The notes below the pieces were generated by a model. That model was not told the DNA's origin and searched no databases. It worked only from the letters and a program-made list of their open reading frames with translations. A DNA stretch of 64,000 nucleotides from Prunus persica. Taxonomy: Eukaryota > Streptophyta > Magnoliopsida > Rosales > Rosaceae. The stretch's first letter is position 1. Each line of letters opens with the position of its first letter. Positions 1-9,906 of this stretch are shown in pieces. A program made the position numbers and the translations under genes. The stretch is from assembly GCF_000346465.2 (NCBI RefSeq), contig NC_034009.1, positions 39,848,456 to 39,912,455 of the forward strand. The letters are read 5' to 3'.

Positions 1-363
1 AGCAGTCTCGACGGAGGTATTGGAAAAAGGAGCCACCATGTCCATGCACAACTATACAACAATGCCGGGACTGAAGAAGTTGGCAGGTGACAAAGTCGTT
101 GTGTGTCATAAGGAGAACTATCCCTATGCTATGCTATGTTTTTCTGCCATGCAATAAAACAAACAGCAGCTTATGTTCTCTCCCTGAAAGCCGATGATGG
201 GGAGAAGGTTAAAGCTGTAACCATCTGCCATCTAGACACATCAGAATGGAACCCAGAGCATTTGTCCTTCCAAATCCTCAACGTTAAGCCCGGAACCGTT
301 CCTATCTGCCATTTCATTTCCACTGATGCTATTGCCTGGGTTCCAAAACACAAATCTGCATGA
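1..363 (+). pseudogene. 3' end of a BURP-domain gene, frameshifted
   Basis: This is the last part of a BURP-domain gene, entering from outside the window. It is nearly identical in DNA to the intact BURP gene at 34256-35594 and covers the last third of that protein, with the CH repeats and the final WVPKHKSA. Around 126-136 it has an extra 5 bases (a tandem copy of tatgc) compared with the intact copy. This shifts the frame between the first and second CH pairs and brings a stop soon after, so the C-terminal half of the domain cannot be made. An ATG downstream of the break gives a 75-residue ORF, but that is only the leftover C-terminus. The matching 3' flank continues for about 60 bases past the stop. 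Very likely a recent pseudogene from tandem duplication. Confidence 0.88.
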
Positions 364-1457
364 TCATCACTTAGCACTGTACGTATAATAAGCTTGGTTG
401 GGTTGCACCCCTGTATAATTATCTCCCTACTTATTTCTGCCTCTTCATCATGTGGTGTAAGATATATGATGAAATGAAGTTTTTGGGATTAGTGGTCGGG
501 TTGCCTGAAAAACACAGATTATAGAAACTGCTTGAAATTAACCCGATCATGTTTTCTCTTGTAACGATATAGACTTCAACTTGTACTCATAATAAAGCAT
601 GCTATATTTATGAAGAGATATTAATCTATATATGCTTTGGCTTTGTGGTTTTACCCAGTGTTTGAATGTTGAATTGTTACGTTGGAATAGGCTGCTAATG
701 CATGTAGTTAGAGAAGCCTTCATTTATATCAAAGTCCTCAAACTATCAAGAACTAATGTATCCAGAAACACATACCAAGACGCAAAACAACATATTTTCC
801 ATGCTGTCTGTAACACCAAAGCAAACTTCCTTTATCACATCATTTAAAGGATCAAATTCCAGTACTAATCTAATCCATTATGTAAAGCATCAGGGACAGA
901 CTCAAGATTTCAAAATGGAGTGGGCTAGATTTTAGGTCCGGCTAAACTTTATAGGGAGACTTATGAAATTAATCATAATATTATATAAATTTAATTTAAA
1001 AACATATCATTTTTATTTTATTTATTTAAAGAGTCCAATTTTACACCAACAATGTCATCAACAATTGATTATATATGCTTAAAATTAACATTAGTTGACA
1101 ACTCACAACTCATATTGCAACTTATTTAGTATATGTGTTTTATACTAACAATAACAAAAGAAAAACACTTGACTGGGCTATAGCCCAGTTTGTACACATT
1201 GCAGGCCCGTCCTTATAAAGCATACAAGTGCCTCCCTAAATTTGTCCGTTGGATATATATATGTCACTTTTTATTTTTTGATAGAGATATAAATGTTGAG
1301 AAAATTAGAGTACACAACTCTAATATCATAAAGCAAACAAAATTTCTAAGTTAGTTTGCTTTATGATAGTTGTTTTTTGAAGGGGTCCTTAGATCTAATC
1401 TCAAAAAGTTTGGCTTTTATTAGGTTTAACTCTGGTTTTTGCAATTCTTTATCTCGT
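364..1457. other. AT-rich spacer, no gene seen
   Basis: This is 3' flank of the BURP pseudogene followed by AT-rich DNA. No ORF here has a recognisable motif or codon pattern. Around 1160-1215 there are short GGGCTATAGCCC-like and CAGGCCCGTCC-like words of the kind found at the ends of non-autonomous DNA transposons, but no matching second end or target duplication was found. Confidence 0.5.
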
Positions 1458-1622
1458 AGTGGCAATGTTCAAATGCGATGAGATTTCTAATTAATACCTC
1501 TGTATGATCGCTTATTTTCAATCTTGGAATTTCAAGAGTCCGGTCAGCAAATCTAATAAGGTATTCGTTGATCCCTCATTCAACTTGATCCCTGCCCTGT
1601 GTAGCTCTGTGATGCTGGGTGT
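1458..1622 (-). pseudogene. DUF247 (UPF0481) gene relic
   Basis: The DNA resembles the part of the DUF247 gene at 29290-29450 that codes for LRNLIAFEQCHC and the 100 or so bases downstream in plus coordinates. Shared words include caatgttcaaa, gagatttct, tggaatttc and gatgctgggtgtg. Many substitutions and small gaps are present and no frame is open. It is the most decayed of the DUF247 copies here. Its position next to a BURP relic repeats the DUF247-BURP pairing seen elsewhere in the window. Confidence 0.65.
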
Positions 1623-1639
1623 GTTTATAGTTATGAGTT

Positions 1640-1800
1640 TCCTGTCATCAATTTTTAGGGCTATTCGTTATATGAGTCCCTGAACTTAGACTCGATTTGC
1701 ATTTTAGTCCCTCAATTTCCAAAATCGTTTCAGTGGTCCTTCAACTTCAGTTTCGTTAGGACAAATGGTCCTGCCATCAAACGATTATAAAGTGGAAAAA
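1640..1800. repeat. Possible single Mutator-type terminal repeat
   Basis: The segment reads like the ends of MULEs that start with GGG and carry repeated 'GTCC..AACTT' and 'CTCAATTT' words. It resembles the terminal repeat at 4301-4390, but it is diverged, and I could not find its inverted partner or a target duplication. Probably a truncated DNA-transposon end. Confidence 0.35.
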
Positions 1801-2315
1801 ACAAGAACAAAAAGGGAAGTGAGTTAAATTTGCACCTACTATGTTCAAACGACAAAGTTGGTTTCCCTTTGGTTGATTACAAGAGAAGTGAAAGGACCCG
1901 CCCGAATTTTCTCAAAATCCGAGACAAACCCTTTGGAATTCCTGACATCACCCTGATGCCAGGCCCACTTACTAAAAACCGAGACCTCCTGCCGAAATTT
2001 CGGCAGAGTCTCCCCTATAAATTGGACGTTTCCCAAAATTTATACCTGCATAAAAACGCATTTAATATTCCCAACTGGCAGCATGCACAATATAATTTCA
2101 TGCAATTCACACAAATGGCCTTCGGCCTTTCAATAATTCATATCCAACTACCAAACCATTCAAATACCAAATATGACTAACATTTAGTCTGCGGCTGCAC
2201 CTAATAACCCTAGGCTGCCTACGTACCCTCCTTGAGGGATCAAGCCACACGTAGTTCTTCCCTAAAACCCAATTCCACACTTGGGCGATACCTTATTTCA
2301 TTTCTCTGGATTTCA

Positions 2316-2790
2316 TATAATCTCCCCATACGCCGGTACAACCAACGCCACGTATGGGGCCTGTCAACACGCCGGATAACCTACGCCACGTGCGACCATG
2401 CCATACTATCATAATATCTCCCCATACGCCGGTACAACCAACGCCACGTATGGGGCTTGTCCCAACGCCGGATAACCTACGCCACGCGGGACCTCAATAT
2501 TCATATCACAAATCTCCCCATACACCGGTACAACCAACGCCACGTATGGGGTCTGTCGACACGCCGGATAACCTACGCCACGTGCGACCTCACACAATAT
2601 CACAATATCTCCCCATACGCCGTACAACCAACGCCACGTATGGGGTTTGTCTCAACGCCGGATAACTACGCCACGTGAGACCTGAAACATCATATTACAA
2701 ATCTCCCCATACGCCGGTACCACCAACGCCACGTATGGGGCCTGTCCCAACGCCGGATAACCTACGCCACGTGGGACCTAACTTTCACTT
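2316..2790. repeat. Tandem hairpin array in LTR copy A
   Basis: Five tandem units of about 90 bases. Each unit holds two inverted repeats. The first is CCCCATACG paired with CGTATGGGG around a loop containing CCGGTACAACCAACGCC. The second opens with GTC and two variable bases and closes with their complement before GAC, around the constant GCCGGATAACCTACGCC. Arm pairs seen are GTCCC/GGGAC (units 2 and 5), GTCTC/GAGAC (unit 4) and GTCG/CGAC (unit 3). Unit 1 (GTCAAC/GCGAC) is imperfect. Confidence 0.9.
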
Positions 2791-3915
2791 GGTGGTGCTT
2801 GTAGTGAATCCAAAATCCGGGGAGGTATCTAAAGTAGTGCGTTTAGCACTCCAAACTGACACTCTAGACTCTGTTGTACCCTTGTACAACCATATATAAT
2901 TATAGTTATATAAATTAATTCTAATATTGTGTAACCCTCCACAATAGTCTAGCTCCCGATAATCCCCCCCTTAGAAAGGTGAGATTACTCCGGGAGACTC
3001 ACGGTCAACCAAGGGTCAAACTACTCTAACCCTGGTCAACCGGACCTGCAGAACCCACTACCTCCAATTTCCGATCCGAAAGTCTCTATGGGTTCTACCA
3101 GGTATAGGACACTTGTCCTGCAAGTTTGGTTCAAATCGGACGGTCGGATTTCTCACGATCGCACGATCTGACGGTTAATATAAGATATAAAATTAAAATT
3201 ATTATTCGGAACATCCGGGGTTCCGATTCATGATCCGTAAATTCCTACACGATCCTAGAAATACCTAGATTAACATATATTAAATTTGGGACCATCCAAC
3301 GGTCCCAACCTATCGAACTCGGATAACGCACACTATGCGATTATCCGTTCGATAGTCAAACGACGTCCGAATTGAGATCCGCGAAATCCTACGCACTCGT
3401 GACAACCTAAGGATCTCATCGGAACACATCGCTACATTTTCTACAGTGCCCACGCACCGGCAGTGCGTGGGTGCCCAAAGCGATAACGCTTCGCCGGAAA
3501 ATCTCAAAACCACGGCTCCAAACTCCTACCCTAGGTATAACACCCTATTTGGAGCCACTTTTGTTTTGGACCTACCCCAAAAAGTGGCCGGAAATGGCCA
3601 ATCACGGCGGCCGAAGTTTCGGCCGATTTTCAATTCGAAAATTGAGTTGCCTACGCTAAGAATCGATCTAATCCTACCCAACCATCAGCTAGAGCAGCTC
3701 GAGAGGTTCAAAATCCATACCTGGGTCGACGGATTTGGTGGCCGGAGGAGGAGGATCGACGGCGTTGAAGTTCCGGCGACATCTGGGCGAAAATCGCCAT
3801 TTTCCGGCGGCTGGAGCGGCGGCCGATGGCGGGGATGGGCTGGGTCGTGACGCCGAGGTCGAGCCGGTTCTTTTGACACCGGCCCCGTCCGCAGCCGCGG
3901 CCGGTGGCCGGAGTT

Positions 3916-3981
3916 ACGAAGAGAGAGAGAGGAGAGAGAGAGAGGAGAGGCCGACGGGAGAGAGAGAGAGAGGAGTCTCGC

Positions 3982-4054
<73 letters not shown>
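3916..4054. repeat. GA microsatellite
   Basis: An almost pure (GA)n tract of roughly 70 bases at 3985-4054, preceded by interrupted GA-rich sequence. It sits at the equivalent place in the long LTR family (also 42190-42290 and, on the other strand, 7145-7200). The arginine/glutamate-rich ORFs over it are artefacts. Confidence 0.95.
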
Positions 4055-4060
<6 letters not shown>

Positions 4061-4300
4061 GATTTTATAAAAAAAATCCCATTTCGAAATATTTACGATT
4101 ATGCCACTGGACTTCTTTTGACCATATCTCTCTCGTTACAACTCCGATTCGAGCCCACTACGTGTCTGTGAACTCGTCTCAGTACGACCTATCCAAAAAT
4201 ATAAGTCACGGTCCCAAACTCTCTCCGGTTAAAAATATGACTAAAATACCCTCAAAGCAGCTTACTTGGTTCCTCTAGTAGATGGAAATATAATTTTTCT

Positions 4301-5660
4301 AGCTAAATTTCTCAAATGGTCCTCAAACTTGTACGCGATTTACATTTTGGTCCATCAATTAAATTATTAGTCCAAATGGTACATAAACTCTATTTTAATC
4401 GCCCATTTGATCGAACCGTCTAATTTTCTGTTAGATTTAACCAAATTTTAGGGTAAATATGACTTTTCATAATTAACAAATAAAATAGGATTAAAATAAT
4501 TAAATACAAAATTAGAAAAAAAAAATGAAGAAAAGGAGGAAGAACAGAAGAGGAAGAAACCCAGAAGAAGAGGAAGCGGACAAGGTTATTGCAATGGCTT
4601 TCTTAAGTAAAATTGGGAATATACTCAGATGGACTGCAAAGAAGCATATCTGATCTGAATTATCTCCTTTCAAACTATCTATCCATCAAGCAGTAAGATG
4701 CATGTCAAACATGGTGAGTTCAAAACTCTTATTGGAGGTATTTCGTACCAAACAGATGAGCAGAGTCTGAAGGAAGCTTTTGCAAAATATGGTGAAGTTA
4801 TTAATGCAAGAATCATCAGTGACCGTGAAACTGGTAGATCTAGAGGATTTGGGTTCATCACTAGCGAGGAGGCATCCAGTGCAATCCAGGCCTTGGATGG
4901 GCATGAACTTCATGGCCGTCGAGTAAGGGTGAATTATGCTACTGATAGACCTCGCCCTAACTTCGGTGATGGAGGTGGTTTTGAAACTGCTAGCACTGGA
5001 GGTGGTTTTGGCAATAACATCAATTTGGGTGTTGCTGTTGCTGTTGGTGGTGCTCATAACTTTGTTGGCGGTGCTGACAACAGCTTTGGCAGTGGTGGAG
5101 CTCAATTGGGAGAGAACAAAGGTGGTTTCAGCTTGCATGATCCCTTGAAAGGAAATGATAAGGATGATGATGATGATGCCGGCAACTTTCTCAAGAGGGC
5201 TTGATAATATTTAGATAAGAGGAGCGATTTAGTTTGCTTCTATGCAGAGCTACTAGTAGATTGTCTTTTTGTTACAGCTGCATGTCCCCCCTCCCCGTCT
5301 TTCTAAACTATTAATTTCATTTGGCGGAATTTTCTGTGAATTTCATGCACCTTTTAGTGTGCTTTGTCAACTAAGGACCTGGATTGTGGGAAAAAAAGAA
5401 GCAAAAAAAGAAGAAACCAGGAAGAAGAAGAAGAAACCCAGAAGCAAAAGAAGAAGAAACCCAGAAGAAGAAGAGAGAGAGAGTTGGTGGATGCAATGAC
5501 CAAGTTGCCCTCATATTTAACGGAAATATTGATAGAATGTAACGGTAGGATCAATGAAGCGAATAATATAGAGTTGATGTACCATTTGGACTAATAATTT
5601 AATTGAGGAACCAAAATGTAAATCGAGTATAAGTTTGAGGACCATTTGAGTAATTTACCC
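4301..5660. mobile_element. Pack-MULE, 1.36 kb, with captured gene
   Basis: A complete Mutator-type element. The ends are inverted repeats of about 90 bases (4301-4390 and 5570-5660) sharing CTCAAATGGTCCTCAAACTT and TAATTTAATTGAGG-type words. It is flanked by a perfect 10-base direct repeat, taatttttct, at 4291-4300 and 5661-5670, in the size range of MULE target duplications. No transposase is present. The inside is a pseudogene of a mitochondrial glycine-rich RNA-binding protein including part of its 3' UTR, framed by GAAGAAGAAACCCAGAAG-like purine repeats on both sides. It is therefore non-autonomous and fits the Pack-MULE definition. Confidence 0.88.
4594..5204 (+). pseudogene. Mitochondrial glycine-rich RNA-binding protein (RRM) pseudogene
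   Basis: The intact parent would be a small mitochondrial GR-RBP with a targeting peptide, one RRM and a glycine-rich tail. The copy begins at ATG 4594 with MAFLSKIGNILRWTAKKHI, a typical amphipathic presequence, then hits TGA at 4651. The frame continues through RCMSNMVSSKL and shifts by one base near 4730, so the RNP2 motif lies in the other frame as TLIGGISY. RNP1 is RGFGFIT followed directly by SEEASSAI; about three residues are missing against the family form RGFGFVTF-x-SSEEA. The glycine-rich tail ends DKDDDDDAGNFLKRA. A 168-residue ORF (4698-5204) covers the RRM and tail but lacks the presequence. No introns are seen. A captured, broken gene copy; a shortened cytosolic product cannot be excluded. 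Confidence 0.85.
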
Positions 5661-5670
5661 TAATTTTTCT

Positions 5671-6857
5671 CCTAATAATAAGGGTTTAGTGCAATCAATG
5701 ATGGGCTGTATAGAACAACTTTTTTGTTTTATATGTTTATGTGAGACAAGTTTTGCCAGATTGAATTAATGTCTTCTAGCTATGTACCTTATCTTTTTGC
5801 CGGGCCATGAGTTGAATGTAGAGGCAGAGCATGGACTTGGGGTCAAGTTTGACTTGTAAAAAATTAGGAATTGAATGGCTAATACGTTCAATTATTTATT
5901 TATTTATTTATTTTTGTCCGAGCCATTCAATTCCTAATTATTTAGATTTTCAATCCAGTGAGCATCCACAATCATGCTCTCTATTTTTAAGTTAAATTTT
6001 AGCTAAAAACATATAAAAGTTATTTTAGGAGCTCTCTATAAAATTTAAACTTCAATCGTTTTCTCTAGTTTAGGGAGTCATAAATGCCATAACTCTTTTT
6101 TGATTGGTCTATCTCTATTAAAAAATAAAATAAAAAATAATTAGCATTAAATAAAGATTTGAAATACTCATTAAATAAAGCAACATTAAATTATAGGGAG
6201 CCACTAGGAGTCCTTTCTCTCTCCTCAAGTTTAGGAGCTCCTAGAGGTCTCCCTATTTTAAGAGGTGGATAGGGAGTATGGTTGGAATTGTATTTTTACA
6301 ATTCCTCCCTAAAATTTGTCTAAGGAGGTGGTTTAGGGAACCCATTGTGGATGCTCTCATCTCAAAGAAAGAAAACCTCAAGTTTGCAAGCAAGTTTTCT
6401 ACGTATGTATATATGAAAAAATGATATGAAAATAATAAATCCATATTTTTATGTAAGCCAACTTTCTAAATCCATGTACTATATTTATTAGGGAAATATT
6501 GGAGAAACTGATTATTTTGAAAAATTAAATGTGAAAAACTGAACAAAAATTTGACAGGTTACATATTTCAACTCATTCAGCAGCTTAGGTTGTGAAGACC
6601 TAAGCAACAAATCTGCTACTGGGGTGTTGGGGTTTTCTACGTCATGTGGAGCTTCATTGCTGCATCCTTCCACTTCCATTATGTGTTGTTCTGATTCTAA
6701 GTGATGAGGGTATTATTGGCACCATAATAAACAAATCATTTCAAGATGGTTCCTTCAAAAATTTAGAAAACATGCATCACGAAATTTTTTAGAAAACATG
6801 CATCATGAAAAAATTACGTGAACAATATACTTACACCATGGGATCACTCCCACATAT
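5671..6857. repeat. Duplicated spacer with a DUF247-loss scar
   Basis: 5750-6610 is a close copy of 45412-46190, and 6611-6722 is a close copy of 47714-47826. In the second locus these two blocks are separated by a whole DUF247 pseudogene. Here they meet at 6610/6611, so the gene is absent. A hairpin of about 20-base arms (AGGAATTGAATGGCT and its complement, 5867-5944) is present in both copies (45520-45600). No ORF of note. Confidence 0.8.
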
Positions 6858-9547
6858 TGTAACACCCCGACTCCAAATTAAATGATTATTTTAATCGATT
6901 TTTATAAAATTACGAATTTACCCTTGGGATAGGGGTAACTTGGTCACTTTCTTCTTCGGAAGGATTTTTGGACCATGAGTGGTATTTCTGGGTAGTTGGT
7001 ACCGAGACGAATTCGTAGACATGCGGTAGGCTTGAATCGGGGTTGTAACGAAAAAGTTACGGGCAAAATAGTGTCAGTGGCAAACTTGTAAATATTTCGA
7101 AAAGGGTTAGGGTAAAAATCAGATTTTTCCAGTTTTACCTCACTTTCTCTCTCTTCCTCCCGATTCTCTCTCTCTCTCCCGCGTCTCTCTTCCTTCTCCG
7201 ATCTGCAGATCGCAGAGCCGCCGCCACAGGCCACGGCTAGCCCCGAGACCGGACCCAAAACGATCGGCCAAACCTCGCCGACGTCCCCCGACCCATCTCC
7301 AGCCGCCAGCCGCCGCCTCGTCGCCGGAAACCACGGATTTCAGGCCGATTCTTGTCTGAGCTTCCAGTCGATCGTTCTCTCTCCTCCGAGCACTATTTCA
7401 GACGGGTGAGGTATGGTTTCTCATCCAATTTTTGAGTTCTAGCTGATGATGGTATAGGTTTTCATTGATTTTGAGTCTAGAAAACCGATTAGGAATCTAG
7501 GTTTTGGGCCGAATTTCAAAATGAAATTCTGGCCAGTTGCCGGCCGAATTGGAGCTTCTCGTAGTTGAATGAAGTGATCCTGACCTCGAGTAGAAGCTAG
7601 AGTAGGAAGGGTGAGCTCGGGTGTGGAGTTTTTCCGTCACCGGAATTACTCTGCACACCCACGCGCTGCCGGCGCGTGTGGCGGTGCGTGGGCGAGTCTG
7701 GTGAGGATGTAAATTGACCCGATGAGATCCTTAGGTTGTCACGAGCGCATAGGAATTCGCGGATCTCGATTCGGATGTCGTTTGGCTATTGAAACGGATT
7801 TTCGCATATTGTGCGTTATCCGGGTTCGATAGGTTCCGACCGTTAGATCTTTCCCAAATTAAAATATGTTGTTCTAGGTATTCCTAGGACCGTATGGGAC
7901 TTCACGAATTCTGAATCGGAGCCCCGGATGTTCCGATTCAAAAATGCAAAGTTTGCGGGTTAGCGATAACCGTAAAATCGTGAACGCTTCCTAAACCTGT
8001 AATCGGACCTTAGGGTACCATCTTCGACGTGCACGTATGGGAATTTGGGGAGTTAAGCATTTAATTTGTAATTTCCGCTTAGACGTGGTTTTTATATTAA
8101 TTAACGGTTCGTATTTCGAAATAGGTATTTCGACTGCACGCACGCAGCAAGCAGGACCTTCACGTGGTCAGGCAGCGAGGGAATACTTGTGAGTGGACTT
8201 TGTTTTAATCATATGCCTGGTTTTAATTAATGAAAGATTTTGCATAATGTTTTAATGGCTTCTGGATTTTATGTATTATATGCATGAATTAATTTCAATG
8301 GGTGTATAGCAATTGGCAATATATTATGAGTTTGGCCTTTTGGGTTTTGAGAGTGTATTTCATGTATAGATTGGGGAAGTATATTTTGATATATATATAT
8401 TCTTTTAGAGGAGATATTTGGGTTGTTGGAGAGTGATATGGAAGAATGTGATTAGAGAGGAGTTGTGGGATTACACTACGTAAGTACCTTCCCCGGTTAC
8501 TAGTCTCACTCGCGGCGTTGGATGTTCCGGCGGGTGAGACACTTTCCGTATGCGGCGCTGGATGTTCCGGCGTACGGAAAGACTGTGTATAGAGTTTAGG
8601 GTCATCACCATGGCGTTGGATGTTCCGGTGTGTGATGATCCAGTCTGCGCGCGTAGGACATAGTTTGAGAGCTACACATGGCGTTGGATGTTCCGGTGTG
8701 GGAGCTTTGGAGTTTCGTCCCCCGGTTGGACCGCTCATCCCTAAACGCAGGATAGCACCTGGAAATCCTGCGGACTAGTCAAACGATCCCCCAGTTGGAT
8801 TGTTTTCCCCGGTACCTAAGTGGTGTGATGAGTATATCATATAGCTATTTATAGTTATTTATATATATATATTTATGTGTATATTTATTGAATATGTATA
8901 GTTGAGTGTGAAAGGAATTGGAGTTTGTTTAATAGTTGATAGGAGTGGTGAGTTTGAGAGAATGGGGTTCTTTTTGAAAGAGATAACTGATGTTTTTAGA
9001 TGAGTTTTACTGAAGCATATTTTGAGTAATTTCTTATTGAATTGTGAACCTGCATGACTTGAGCATTATTTTACATGGTGGGGTTACTATGTTGTTTTTA
9101 ACTGCAAACCTGGTTTTTGTCCACTCACATGTTTTCTGTTTTGCGCCCCCCCAGCCAGTAGTTGCTCTTGGAAGTGCAAGTGGTGTACGAAGCGGAATCG
9201 GTGCATCTTTCTAATTAGGAATTGTGTAAATTCTTCTACTCAACTGTTCTTGTAATCTAAATTCAGTAGATGCTCTGTATTTGCCATGGTAGATTTTACT
9301 TGTGAGGCCGGAGGCCACTCTAGTATGACTTATGTATGTATGAAAGCATGCTGCTGGTTGGGATTAGTATTACTGTGTGTGCAGGTTGAATAAATTTTGT
9401 TGGGTTTGTTTAAATTGCAGGGGAGACTCTGCCAAAATTTTGGTAGAAAGTCTCGATTATTTAGTAGTGGGCCCGGCATCAGGATGATGTCGGGATCAAG
9501 ACGGGGTCCGCCTCGGTCAACGGGAAATTCCGGGGCGGGTCTTGTCA
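6858..9547 (+). mobile_element. Complete solo LTR, copy C (2.69 kb)
   Basis: This is the same long LTR family, in opposite orientation to the other copies. It begins TGTAACACCCCGACTCC and ends GGGGCGGGTCTTGTCA. The perfect 5-base target duplication catat lies at 6853-6857 and 9548-9552. No internal region is present, so it is a solo LTR left by LTR-LTR recombination. A diverged hairpin array is at 8490-8720. The stretch 7140-7400 is CT-rich and codon-like but has no supported gene. Coordinates 7670-7990 carry the conserved central segment seen in copies A, D and F. Confidence 0.92.
8490..8720. repeat. Hairpin array with diverged arms in LTR copy C
   Basis: Four consecutive inverted repeats surround a nearly constant loop, GGCGTTGGATGTTCCGG. 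The arms differ completely from unit to unit: GTCTCAC/GTGAGAC, TTTCCGTA/TACGGAAA, TCATCAC/GTGATGA, and AGCT-CACA/TGTG-GAGCT (imperfect). This is the reverse-complement counterpart of the arrays in copies A, B, D, F and G. Confidence 0.85.
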
Positions 9548-9552
9548 CATAT

Positions 9553-9906
9553 TTGAACACATAACACGTGTTCAAGGTTATATATTTCATTACCTTCACA
9601 ATAGGTACCAAACCGTACCATGGGAACATTCATATACGCACAACATACTTATAACATACTTACACTCGTGTATATTTGAACACAAGAAGACGTGTGCACC
9701 ACCGTGCACGGTTCACATGAAGTAAGAAGATGAAGAGGAAATAAAGAAGAATACAAAAGAAAATGGAGATGAGAAGAAAAAAAAAACACGAATAATGAAA
9801 AATGAGTTGACAATTATATATGGTTGACATTAGATGTAATATTATATGTAATAACTAATGATCTAAAATAAACATTTAATCTATTCACTCGTTTCGTGTT
9901 TACTCC
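9553..9906. other. Spacer, nothing recognised
   Basis: AT-rich sequence between the solo LTR and the next LTR. It contains short GTGTTCAA/TTGAACAC inverted words (9554-9576) but no gene or element boundary that I can support. Confidence 0.4.

Larger units (their letters stand above)
1889..4252 (-). mobile_element. Long LTR, copy A (one end missing)
   Basis: This is a member of the long LTR family that recurs at 6858, 31275, 36467, 39859, 40188 and 51266. It starts at TGAAAGGACCCG and carries the five-unit hairpin array (2316-2790), a conserved 2990-3700 segment and a GA-rich tract. The last 45 or so bases, which end in GTGTTACA in full copies, are missing, so no target duplication can be checked on that side. 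The family's coding orientation is minus: in copy G (51266) the purine-rich tract AAGGAGGGTAGA lies just outside the TGTAACA end, as a polypurine tract should. A Ty3-gypsy chromovirus (Del/Tekay-like) origin is my inference from that 3' junction. All open frames inside are non-coding by composition. Confidence 0.85.

Noticed and set aside
2316..2790. CRISPR-like look of regularly spaced repeats
   Set aside because: Nuclear plant LTR sequence; the 'spacers' are repeats too, and the units are paired hairpins.
2354..2899. ORFs with repeated PTPRMG and TPDNLRHV words
   Set aside because: They come from the tandem hairpin arrays, and frames change with indels between copies, so no protein is conserved.
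3735..4278. Overlapping ORFs of 111 and 124 codons rich in R and E
   Set aside because: They are reading frames of a GA microsatellite and LTR sequence, and the same frames in copy F (42012-42510) differ freely.
8295..8738. 147-codon minus-strand ORF
   Set aside because: It spans the hairpin array of solo LTR C and AT-rich LTR sequence; no homologue in other copies keeps the frame.
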